A DNA stretch of 64,000 nucleotides from CAG-877 sp963660495 (GTDB lineage Bacteria > Bacillota_I > Bacilli_A > RF39 > UBA660): NCBI GenBank assembly GCA_963660495.1, contig CAVKYO010000006.1, positions 1 through 64,000 of the forward strand. Reading direction: 5' to 3'. The notes under the pieces were generated by a model. That model worked only from the letters and a program-made list of their open reading frames with translations, had not been told where the DNA came from and ran no database searches. The translations under genes and the position numbers were made by a program. The stretch's first letter is position 1, and every line of letters begins with the position of its first letter. Shown piece after piece: positions 51,943 through 58,803 of the stretch.

Positions 51943-52948
51943 TTACTTCGATTTTGTCTCTATTAAAAACTATAGCAGTTGCAAAAATTAAAACTAGAAA
52001 CAAAGACCCAAGTACATAAGCTATTGATGCACCAGTTTCAGGATTATCACCAGGAGTACTTTTAGCAGTAACAGCAGTAACACTATAAGCTTCACTTAAT
52101 TTATTACTACCAACAACACTAGCTTTATAAAAATATTTTTTACCCTTAACAACATCTTCATCATATAAATAATTAGAACCATCACAAGCAACAGTACCTA
52201 TAAGAGTATATTCTCCATTTTCACTTTCAGATCTATAAATACTACATTTTTTAATTTCATCTGAATCATAAATTTCAAAAACATTAGCAGCTATCGTAAT
52301 ATAATCAGCTGAAATTGTACCAAACGAAATATCAGGTATAAATTCTTCATTAAAATCATCATAACCGTAATTAGGATTTTCAGCATTACCAAAATCTTTA
52401 ATAGCATTTTGAATTTTTTCTTTATCGAAAGACATTTTTAAATAAGTTAAATAAGTACCAGAGCAACTTGAATCATCCTCTTTAAGTTCAAAATCTTTTT
52501 TTTCAACAAAGATACCATATTTATCATAATCATTAAATTTCTCATCAGAAATCCAAGTAATTATATTATAAAACTGCTCATCAGTACATCCAGCAGCATT
52601 ATAAGCACCAGCCATAATTAAAGTTAAAGAAAAAGTATTATAAAATATATCATTAAAATCAGCACAAGTATTAGGAATATCTTCGCTTTCATATTCTAAA
52701 TAATCATCCTCATAAGGATAAGAAAAAATAGTATCATCACTATAAGTAACTATAAATTGCTTATTAACAGAATCATTACTTAAAGGAAGAAAAGTAGCAT
52801 CTGAAACATTAAAAACATTTTTAAAATACTCATTACCATTTGTCACAACATCATCAGGATCAACTAATTCTCCAGCCGCTAAAACATTAGTAATCATAAA
52901 TTGACAGACCAATATTCCAGTCATTAAAAAATAAATAACCTTTTTCAT
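51938..52948 (-). CDS. Cell-wall-anchored surface protein (NPETG sorting signal, Fn3-like domain)
   Basis: This 336-residue exported protein has a signal peptide (about 1-25, ending TNVLAAGE). The middle domain has Cys pairs and no known family. A fibronectin type III-like segment (CSIYRSESENGEYTLIGTV...YFYKASVVG) follows. The sorting signal NPETG (302-306) with a hydrophobic helix and tail NRDKIEVK would be a sortase substrate. The sortase at 7.5 kb is the only one in the window. The gene is divergent from spoIVA. Its role on the surface is unknown. Confidence 0.75.
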   Translation of the reverse strand: MKKVIYFLMTGILVCQFMITNVLAAGELVDPDDVVTNGNEYFKNVFNVSDATFLPLSNDSVNKQFIVTYSDDTIFSYPYEDDYLEYESEDIPNTCADFNDIFYNTFSLTLIMAGAYNAAGCTDEQFYNIITWISDEKFNDYDKYGIFVEKKDFELKEDDSSCSGTYLTYLKMSFDKEKIQNAIKDFGNAENPNYGYDDFNEEFIPDISFGTISADYITIAANVFEIYDSDEIKKCSIYRSESENGEYTLIGTVACDGSNYLYDEDVVKGKKYFYKASVVGSNKLSEAYSVTAVTAKSTPGDNPETGASIAYVLGSLFLVLIFATAIVFNRDKIEVK

Positions 52949-53068
52949 ATAAACACCTCTTTACTATACCAAATATATCATAACATCTATTAAAAGTAAA
53001 ATTATAAATATTAAAAGTTCTTTTTTTACAAAAAACATCATAATCTTTACTGTATAAGGAGAATGTAT

Positions 53069-53449
53069 ATGGATAAACAAGAAATAATAAAAAATATTGC
53101 GAAAAGAACAAATGGTGATATCTACTTAGGCGTTGTTGGAGCAGTAAGAACTGGTAAATCAACTTTTATAAAACGTATGGTAGAAACATTAATTGTTCCT
53201 AATATTGAAAATGAATATGAAAGAAAAAGAGCCTTAGATGAAATTCCCCAAAGTGCTGCCGGTAAAACGATTATGACTACAGAGCCAAAATTTGTTCCTA
53301 ATAATGCTGCCAATATTAAAATAGATGACTTTACATGTAATATTAGATTAATAGACTGTGTAGGATACATGATTGATAAAGCTCAAGGAGCAACAGATGA
53401 AAATGGACCTAGAATGGTTAAAACTCCCTGGGTAAAGCTCTCTAAGTGA
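53069..53449 (+). CDS. spoIVA: spoIVA, 5' part (interrupted by an integrated element)
   Basis: This is the N-terminal 121 codons of the SpoIVA ATPase, which polymerises on the forespore surface as the base of the spore coat. It matches B. subtilis closely: MDKQEIIKNIAKRTNGDIYL, Walker A GAVRTGKST (24-32), SAAGKTIMTTEPKFVP, RLIDCVGY (Asp96) and GPRMVKTPW. After Trp121 the reading enters element DNA and ends VKLSK-stop. ATG 53069 is chosen for its spacing from AAGGAG. The GTPase-like fold is cut before its second half, so the 126-residue product should be inactive. The 3' part resumes at 57063. Confidence 0.95.
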   Translation: MDKQEIIKNIAKRTNGDIYLGVVGAVRTGKSTFIKRMVETLIVPNIENEYERKRALDEIPQSAAGKTIMTTEPKFVPNNAANIKIDDFTCNIRLIDCVGYMIDKAQGATDENGPRMVKTPWVKLSK

Positions 53450-53453
53450 TACC
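53428..53453. other. attL: attL: left recombination half-site
   Basis: The CTGG core (53428-53431) is followed by 13 bp and then AGTGATACC (53445-53453), the right arm of the inferred attP. To the left is spoIVA codon sequence (half of attB). The crossover dinucleotide is probably the central TG of CTGG, by symmetry. Confidence 0.85.
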
Positions 53454-53496
53454 AAAATAAAAATAAATAAATGCCGATAAAATAAGGGCAAAAGAC

Positions 53497-53550
53497 AATA
53501 TTTCACTTTATTAGTTAAAAACTAATTTATAGAAAGTGAGATATTTTTTA
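53497..53550 (+). terminator. Long hairpin with T run at the left end of the element
   Basis: AATATTTCACTTT pairs with AAAGTGAGATATT (one G-T pair), with an inner TTAGTT/AACTAA stem, then TTTTT. It could stop transcripts entering from the spoIVA promoter, or control the next gene, whose weak ribosome binding site (AAAGTGAG) lies in the 3' arm. Confidence 0.6.
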
Positions 53551-53774
53551 TGAAAAATGAGCAAATTGTGGGAATTGATGACTTAATACATTTGCCCTTA
53601 AAATATGTCAAGATAAATAAAGTAGTATTCCCTATTGAGAAAGTTAAGTATTTATCTAATGACGAAGTTACAGAAATATTAAAAGATTGCATTGATAATC
53701 AAATAATATATAATCCTAATTATGAAATGGTTAAGAATATTACTTTATTAGATGATACAGGTCCAAAAATATAG
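53550..53774 (+). CDS. Element protein of unknown function (74 aa)
   Basis: This 74-residue acidic/mixed protein (MKNEQIVGIDDLIHLPLKYVKINKVVFPIEKV...) has no recognised family. It is the first gene of the element. Its start lies immediately after the hairpin and T run, so its expression may be conditional. The size would suit a recombination directionality factor or a regulator; this is only a positional guess. Confidence 0.5.
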   Translation: MKNEQIVGIDDLIHLPLKYVKINKVVFPIEKVKYLSNDEVTEILKDCIDNQIIYNPNYEMVKNITLLDDTGPKI

Positions 53775-53780
53775 TATAAT
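53775..53780 (+). promoter_or_regulatory. Possible -10 box for rhuM
   Basis: TATAAT lies 46 bp before the rhuM start, overlapping the end of the 74-residue gene. No convincing -35 is seen at 16-18 bp. Confidence 0.3.
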
Positions 53781-53825
53781 TTAATTAACAGTTTAACAAA
53801 AAAATTAAAACAAGGAGGCAAAAAA

Positions 53826-54821
53826 ATGGAAGAACATGGAAATATAATTATTTATAAAGATAAGAATGGTAATGATAATATTGAAGTAAAAATGCAAGAT
53901 AATACTGTTTGGCTAAATCAAGAACAATTAGTTAAATTATATAATTCAAGCAAATCTAATATATCTGAACACATTAAACACATATTTGAAGACGGAGAAT
54001 TAGAAGAATCGTCAACTGTTCGGAATTTCCGAACAGTTGCCTCTAATGGCAAAATTTATAACATGATGTATTATAATCTTGATATGATTGTTGCTGTTGG
54101 ATTTAGAGTTAGATCTAATATAGGAACTAATTTTAGAAGATGGGCAAATGAAAGATTGACTGAATATATGACAAAAGGATTTACAATGAATGATGATTTA
54201 CTTAAACGAGCTGGTGGTGGATTATATTTTGATGAACTACTTTCTAGAATTCGTGATATTAGATCATCTGAAAAAGTTTTTTGGAGAAAAATACTTGATA
54301 TTTATGCTACTTCTATTGATTATGATCCTAAAGCAGAAATTACACAAGAATTTTTTAAAACAGTTCAAAATAAAATGCACTGGGCTGCACATGGACACAC
54401 AGCTGCAGAAGTTATTGTAGAAAGAGCCGATGGAAATAAGGATTTTATGGGATTAACTTCATTTAATGGAGATAGACCTACTTTACTAGATGCTCAAATT
54501 GCTAAAAACTATTTAAATGATAAAGAATTAGATATTTTAAATAGGATTGTTTCTATGTATTTAGATTATGCAGAATTACAAGCTATTGAGCAAAGAACCA
54601 TGACAATGAGTGATTGGGTTAAAGAATTAAATTACTTTTTAACTATGAATAGAAAAGACATTTTAAAAGATTCTGGCAAAATCAATCATAAAGAAGCAAT
54701 GAATCACGCAAAAAAAGAATATGATAAGTATAAAGACAGAATTGCTTTAAAACCTAGTGAAGTTGAACTTCATTATTTAGAAAGTATTAAAGATTTAGAA
54801 AAATTAGAAAATAAAGATTAA
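53826..54821 (+). CDS. RhuM family protein
   Basis: This 331-residue protein matches the RhuM (virulence-associated) family: IIIYKDKNGNDNIEVKMQDNTVWLNQEQLVKLYNSSKSNISEHIKHIF, then ESSTVRNFRTVASNGKIYNMMYYNLDMIVAVGFRVRSNIGTNFRRWANERL, and a C-terminal Fic/Doc-like helical region with HWAAHGHTAAEVIVERAD. The N-terminal half is a putative DNA-binding domain related to phage antirepressor types. RhuM genes often ride on mobile elements; their molecular role is not settled. GGAGG precedes the ATG. A 27-bp perfect palindrome lies within the coding sequence at 54013-54039. Confidence 0.88.
   Translation: MEEHGNIIIYKDKNGNDNIEVKMQDNTVWLNQEQLVKLYNSSKSNISEHIKHIFEDGELEESSTVRNFRTVASNGKIYNMMYYNLDMIVAVGFRVRSNIGTNFRRWANERLTEYMTKGFTMNDDLLKRAGGGLYFDELLSRIRDIRSSEKVFWRKILDIYATSIDYDPKAEITQEFFKTVQNKMHWAAHGHTAAEVIVERADGNKDFMGLTSFNGDRPTLLDAQIAKNYLNDKELDILNRIVSMYLDYAELQAIEQRTMTMSDWVKELNYFLTMNRKDILKDSGKINHKEAMNHAKKEYDKYKDRIALKPSEVELHYLESIKDLEKLENKD
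54013..54039. repeat. 27-bp perfect inverted repeat inside rhuM
   Basis: CAACTGTTCGGAA and its exact complement flank one central T. It encodes STVRNFRTV, so the peptide itself is near-symmetrical (TVRN-FRTV). It is long enough to be a protein-binding site or an mRNA hairpin. Confidence 0.85.
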
Positions 54822-54826
54822 TATTT

Positions 54827-54859
54827 CAGTATGTAAGCATTTCTTACATACTGATTTTT
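54827..54859 (+). terminator. Terminator of rhuM
   Basis: CAGTATGTAAG / CTTACATACTG with a five-base loop is followed by ATTTTTT. It is a strong, perfect stem. Confidence 0.92.
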
Positions 54860-54900
54860 TAAAGGCATGTTTAACCAAATATCTTTTTTGTTGTGTAAAA

Positions 54901-55155
54901 ATGGAAATTGATTTAAATGAAATAATAATATCTGAAACTATTAATAGTATCACAGATAACAACAACGATTATATTAAGTTTGGTTTAATCACTCTCAATT
55001 ATGATAAAAGAAAAGTATATACTAGTTTTAATATTAACCGAAATCTTTATGAAATATATAAAGATTTTTTTGTTAAAGGAACAAAAGTATTTATTAAAGG
55101 TTATCTTAACTATTATATTACCAATAATAAAATCCAATCTTTTATAAACGTATGA
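54901..55155 (+). CDS. Element protein, possible OB-fold (84 aa)
   Basis: This 84-residue protein is beta-strand-rich (DYIKFGLITLNYDKRKVYTSF, then FVKGTKVFIKGYLNYYITNNKIQSFINV). The K-G-x-x-V-x-I-x-G-x-L pattern resembles the core of small SSB/OB-fold proteins, but the match is weak. No good ribosome binding site precedes the ATG. It could be a nucleic-acid-binding accessory of the element. Confidence 0.45.
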   Translation: MEIDLNEIIISETINSITDNNNDYIKFGLITLNYDKRKVYTSFNINRNLYEIYKDFFVKGTKVFIKGYLNYYITNNKIQSFINV

Positions 55156-55220
55156 TAATTTATGAAGAACAGTAATTTTTATAGACTATTACACATAGAA
55201 TTCACTGTGGAGGAATAATC

Positions 55221-55403
55221 ATGTATGACACATTAGAATTTTATGATAATACGGGTTGTGATTTAAAAGACGTTTTAAAAAGTTGTATATATAAATATTA
55301 TATAGCTAATAAAAATTCATTAAAAGCATTCAAAACAGACGAAAAAAATAACATAATTGATTCAACCAATAAAGTGAAAATGTTGCCAAGTGAAAGGAGT
55401 TAA
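55221..55403 (+). CDS. Element protein of unknown function (60 aa)
   Basis: This 60-residue protein (MYDTLEFYDNTGCDLKDVLKSCIYKYYIANKN...) lies behind GGAGG. It ends two bases before the recombinase start, so the two are translationally linked. Tight linkage with the recombinase makes it a candidate for controlling excision, though no motif shows this. Confidence 0.5.
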   Translation: MYDTLEFYDNTGCDLKDVLKSCIYKYYIANKNSLKAFKTDEKNNIIDSTNKVKMLPSERS

Positions 55404-55405
55404 AA

Positions 55406-56992
55406 GTGTATAATAGATATACGATAGACAATACAATTTTTAAAATAGCCATTTATATAAGACTATCTCGTGAAGATGGTGACGATATGGAATCAGAAAG
55501 TGTCACTAATCAAAGAAGTTTATTAACTAGTTATTTAAAAGCGCAAGAATTAGTTGCAGTTGATATTTATGTTGATGATGGTTATACAGGAACAAATTTT
55601 GAGCGTCCAGAGTTTAAAAGAATGTTAAATGACATTGAAAACGGAAAAATTAATATGGTTATAACAAAAGACTTATCAAGATTAGGTCGTGACCATGTTA
55701 TGACAGGTTTCTATGTTGAAACCTTTTTTCCCAAAAATGATGTCAGATATATTGCTATAAATGACGATATAGATACTTTTTTTGAAACCATTGGCTCAGA
55801 TATGATGCCATTTAAATTAAGTATGAATGATATGTATGCAAAAGACATTTCCAAAAAAGTTCGTTCAAACTTACTACAAATGAAAAAAGACGGAAAGTTT
55901 TGTGGAAGTGCACCATCTTATGGTTATATGAGAGATCCAAATGATAAACACAAATTAATACCAGATCCAAATACTGCTCCTATTGTAAAAAGAATATTTG
56001 ATTTATATGTCGCTGGTTATGGTAGTTCACAAATTGCCGAAATATTAACAAGAGAAGAATTACCAACACCTATTATGTATAAATACTCTGGTGCTAAATT
56101 AAATAACTTTGACCATCCTGAAATATGGAAACACACATCTGTTAGTAATATCATTAAAAATAGAGTTTATATTGGCGATTTAATCCAACACAGAGTTCAA
56201 AAAGTAAACTATAAAATTAAGAAAATGAAAAATGTTCCAGAAAGTGAATGGTGTATTAAGGAAAATGCACACGAGCCAGTTGTTGATAGAAGAACATTTG
56301 AAATAGCACAATCTATTAAAGATTCGCGGGATACTTATAATTCTGAACGAAGAAATATTAATTATGTATTATCTGATTTAGTTTATTGTAAAGATTGTGG
56401 TGCTAGAATGAGTATTAGCTATGATAAAAAAAGAGATAGAGTTACAATGAATTGTAATAACTATCGTAAGTTTAGTAAGTATGATATATGTTTTTCTCAT
56501 TATATTAACTATACTAAATTAGAAAAAACTGTCTATAACAAATTAAGCACTATGGCTAGATGGTATATTAATGATAAAGATGAATTTGAAAGTATCATCA
56601 AAAATCAATATGTTGATCCTAAACAAGATAAACTTAAAAAGATTGATGAACTTAATTTAAAGATAGCTGAATTAAAAAGAAAACAAGACTCTTTATATGA
56701 TGATAAATTTAATAATATTATAAATGTAGAAACTTATCAAAGATTATTTAAAACTACTGAAGAAGATATTAAAACTGCAAACGAAAAATTAGAAAAATTA
56801 AAAGAAGAAATTTCCAGTATAAACGAAAATTCCTCTTGTTATGTTGAATATTTAGATATAATTAAAAACTTTTTAGATATGAAAAATCCAACAAGAGAAA
56901 TTATGAATAGATTAATTGATAAGATATATGTAACGAAAGATAAAAAACTAGAAATTCATTATAGAATTAAAAAAAGTGAAGTATTAGTATAA
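55406..56992 (+). CDS. Large serine recombinase (site-specific integrase/excisionase)
   Basis: This 528-residue recombinase has an N-terminal resolvase domain with catalytic Ser21 in AIYIRLSREDGDD, then TNFERPEFKRML and KDLSRLGRDH. The recombinase domain is at about 155-270 (GKFCGSAPSYGYMRD, then VYIGDLIQHR). A zinc ribbon follows with Cys328, Cys331, Cys350 and Cys362, and a coiled coil at about 405-470, the part that sets integration versus excision in this family. It resembles TnpX/TndX-type recombinases. The start is GTG behind AAAGGAG. It ends 66 bp from the right core, the usual place. It should cut at CTGG in spoIVA. Confidence 0.95.
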   Translation: MYNRYTIDNTIFKIAIYIRLSREDGDDMESESVTNQRSLLTSYLKAQELVAVDIYVDDGYTGTNFERPEFKRMLNDIENGKINMVITKDLSRLGRDHVMTGFYVETFFPKNDVRYIAINDDIDTFFETIGSDMMPFKLSMNDMYAKDISKKVRSNLLQMKKDGKFCGSAPSYGYMRDPNDKHKLIPDPNTAPIVKRIFDLYVAGYGSSQIAEILTREELPTPIMYKYSGAKLNNFDHPEIWKHTSVSNIIKNRVYIGDLIQHRVQKVNYKIKKMKNVPESEWCIKENAHEPVVDRRTFEIAQSIKDSRDTYNSERRNINYVLSDLVYCKDCGARMSISYDKKRDRVTMNCNNYRKFSKYDICFSHYINYTKLEKTVYNKLSTMARWYINDKDEFESIIKNQYVDPKQDKLKKIDELNLKIAELKRKQDSLYDDKFNNIINVETYQRLFKTTEEDIKTANEKLEKLKEEISSINENSSCYVEYLDIIKNFLDMKNPTREIMNRLIDKIYVTKDKKLEIHYRIKKSEVLV

Positions 56993-57036
56993 GAAAAATA
57001 CAGGTTGCTTTTGAGCAATTTTTAAAAAGACTTATG

Positions 57037-57062
57037 GGTATCACTAAACATACTCAGACTGG
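57037..57062. other. attR: attR: right recombination half-site
   Basis: GGTATCACT (57037-57045), 13 bp, then the CTGG core (57059-57062). To the right is spoIVA codon sequence (TAC ACA GAG). With attL it defines an attP of 9+13+4+13+9 bp with matching arms. Confidence 0.85.
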
Positions 57063-58175
57063 TACACAGAGGAAATACCATTTGTAGAAGCTGCCGAAAT
57101 AGGCACTGAAAAAGTTATAAAAGACCATTCTACCATTGGTATCGTTGTAACAACAGATGGCTCTATCGGTGAATTTGAAAGGAATGACTACATAGAATCT
57201 GAATCAAGAGTAATAGAAGAATTAAAAAATATAGGTAAACCATTCATAATAGTTCTAAATACAACTCATCCAACGCTTCCAGAAACAGAAAAATTAGCTG
57301 ACAAGTTAAAAGAAGAATACAATGTTCCAGTACTACCAATTAGTGTAGAAGCAATGAACGAAAAAGACATGTACAATATTTTAAAAGAAGCATTATATGA
57401 ATTCCCAGTCTTAGAAGTAAAAGTAAATATGCCTGAATGGATAGCAATTCTAAATCCAGAACATGAAGTTAAAAAAAGTTATATTGACTCAATAAAAGAA
57501 AGTGTTATAGAAATAGATAAATTAAGAGATATAGATAACATAATAAGTCATTTTTTAACTAATCCTATGATTGAGAAAAGTTATTTAGCTGACGTTGATC
57601 CTTCAACTGGAATAATTACCGTAAATCTAACTGCCAGTGCCGAACTTTATAATAAAACATTAACCGACATTATTAAAATAGATGTCAAAAATAAAGCAGA
57701 CTTATTATCACTATTCCAAGACTATAACATTGCTAAAAAAGAATATGACCAGATAAAATATGCTTTAAAAATGGTCAAGCAAACTGGTTATGGTGTCGCA
57801 ACTCCATCTATTGAAGATATGAAATTAGATAAACCAGAAATAATAAAACAAGGTCCAAGATATGGTGTTAAATTAAAAGCCGTTGCACCATCAATTCATA
57901 TGATAAGAGTCGATGTTGAGTCAACCTTTGAGCCAATAATAGGTAGTGAAGTACAATGTAAAGAACTAATAGATTATCTAATGAAAGATCATGATAATAA
58001 TCCAAATGAAATATGGAAAAGCGAAATTTTTGGTAGAAGTCTAGATTCAATAGTACAAGAAGGAATCCAATCAAAAATAAGTCTAATGCCAGATAACATA
58101 CGTTTTAAACTTCAAACTACTTTAACAAAAGTTGTAAATAAAGGCTCAAATAACATGATTGCAATAGTAATTTAA
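57063..58175 (+). CDS. spoIVA: spoIVA, 3' part (interrupted gene, no start codon of its own)
   Basis: This is the C-terminal 370 codons of SpoIVA: YTEEIPFVEAAEIGTEKVI, HSTIGIVVTTDGSIGEF, then EALYEFPVLEVKVNMPEW, YDQIKYALKMVKQTGYGVATPS, RYGVKLKAVAPSIHMIRVDVES and SLMPDNIRFKLQ to the end GSNNMIAIVI. Every part aligns with B. subtilis without gaps of note, and no internal stop or frameshift is seen, so the gene has not decayed. In the present arrangement the frame runs back into the element and hits TAA 16 bases before the junction. An internal ATG (57354) would give only a 273-residue fragment. Confidence 0.95.
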   Translation, partial: YTEEIPFVEAAEIGTEKVIKDHSTIGIVVTTDGSIGEFERNDYIESESRVIEELKNIGKPFIIVLNTTHPTLPETEKLADKLKEEYNVPVLPISVEAMNEKDMYNILKEALYEFPVLEVKVNMPEWIAILNPEHEVKKSYIDSIKESVIEIDKLRDIDNIISHFLTNPMIEKSYLADVDPSTGIITVNLTASAELYNKTLTDIIKIDVKNKADLLSLFQDYNIAKKEYDQIKYALKMVKQTGYGVATPSIEDMKLDKPEIIKQGPRYGVKLKAVAPSIHMIRVDVESTFEPIIGSEVQCKELIDYLMKDHDNNPNEIWKSEIFGRSLDSIVQEGIQSKISLMPDNIRFKLQTTLTKVVNKGSNNMIAIVI

Positions 58176-58199
58176 AGAATCAAAAGATTCTATAAATGA

Positions 58200-58240
58200 A
58201 AAAGACTAGTAAGTTTACTTAACCTACTAAGTCTTCTATT
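58200..58240 (-). terminator. Terminator of the ackA-nrnA-engB operon
   Basis: On the minus strand, AAGACTTAGTAGG / CTTACTAGTCTT (imperfect) is followed by TTTTC. Confidence 0.65.
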
Positions 58241-58803
58241 TTTTTCAACACTTCTTTTACACCAAGTCTAGTTACACTAGAAAATACTACCAAGTCATCA
58301 CCTACAACTAAATCTAAAGTATCAAGTATTACCTTAAGACTCTTTTCTTTCTTACTACCGCCTACTTTATCAGCCTTAGTCGCAATAACTGTAACTGGTA
58401 AATTATAATACTTTAAAAAATTATACATAAGTAAATCATCTTCTGTAGGCTTCATTCTAAAGTCTATCAACATAAATACTCTTTTTAAAGTATCTCTTTT
58501 TTCCAAATACTCTTCTATCATCATTCCAAATTTAGCTTGTGTCTTTTTATCAGTTGCTGCATATCCATAACCTGGAACATCAATTAAATAAAATTTATCA
58601 TTTACCTTATAAAAATTAAGAGTTTGTGTCTTACCAGGTTTAGAAGAAGTATGAGCTAAATTCTTTCTAGAAAGTATTGAATTAATAAAACTACTTTTAC
58701 CAACATTACTACGACCAACTAATAGAATTTCAGCCTTACCATCTTCAGGATACTGACTTCTCCTCGTCGCAATAATATCTAATTTTGCCTCTTTAATCAC
58801 CAT
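58219..58803 (-). CDS. engB: Ribosome biogenesis GTPase EngB (YsxC/YihA)
   Basis: This 194-residue single-domain GTPase is needed for 50S assembly. It shows EILLVGRSNVGKSSFINSIL (P-loop), SSKPGKTQTLNFYKV (switch I), LIDVPGYGYAATDKK (G3), and TKADKVGGSKK (G4). The start overlaps the nrnA end by 11 bp. It is usually found after lonA or clpX in Bacilli; the link with nrnA and ackA here is different. Confidence 0.95.
   Translation of the reverse strand: MVIKEAKLDIIATRRSQYPEDGKAEILLVGRSNVGKSSFINSILSRKNLAHTSSKPGKTQTLNFYKVNDKFYLIDVPGYGYAATDKKTQAKFGMMIEEYLEKRDTLKRVFMLIDFRMKPTEDDLLMYNFLKYYNLPVTVIATKADKVGGSKKEKSLKVILDTLDLVVGDDLVVFSSVTRLGVKEVLKKIEDLVG

Larger units (their letters stand above)
53428..57062. 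mobile_element. 3.63-kb serine-recombinase element inserted in spoIVA
   Basis: The element lies between two copies of CTGG (53428-53431 and 57059-57062) and carries five genes on the plus strand: a 74-residue protein, RhuM-like, an OB-like 84-residue protein, a 60-residue protein and a large serine recombinase next to the right end. Removing it at CTGG gives ...aaa act ccc tgg tac aca gag..., which restores K-T-P-W-Y-T-E-E in frame and a 491-codon spoIVA. The circular junction would carry 9-bp inverted repeats (GGTATCACT / AGTGATACC) at equal 13-bp distances from CTGG. No conjugation, replication or phage structural gene is present. Confidence 0.92.

Noticed and set aside
53428..57062. A group I or II intron or an intein as explanation of the spoIVA split
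   Set aside because: No reverse transcriptase, homing endonuclease, splicing motif or intein block is present; a serine recombinase and att symmetry explain the split.
53428..57062. A phage remnant
   Set aside because: No capsid, terminase, tail, lysis or replication gene is seen; the element is only a recombinase, RhuM and small proteins.
743..57968. The 12-mer TGTAAAGAACTA as a general operator
   Set aside because: Besides the two cassettes it occurs reversed before rnj and also inside spoIVA coding sequence (about 57957), so alone it is not specific; only the longer 61-bp block is reported.
57354..58175. A separate 273-residue protein starting at an internal ATG of the spoIVA 3' part
   Set aside because: The reading frame and SpoIVA similarity run unbroken from 57063, and no ribosome binding site precedes 57354; it is a fragment and not a gene of its own.
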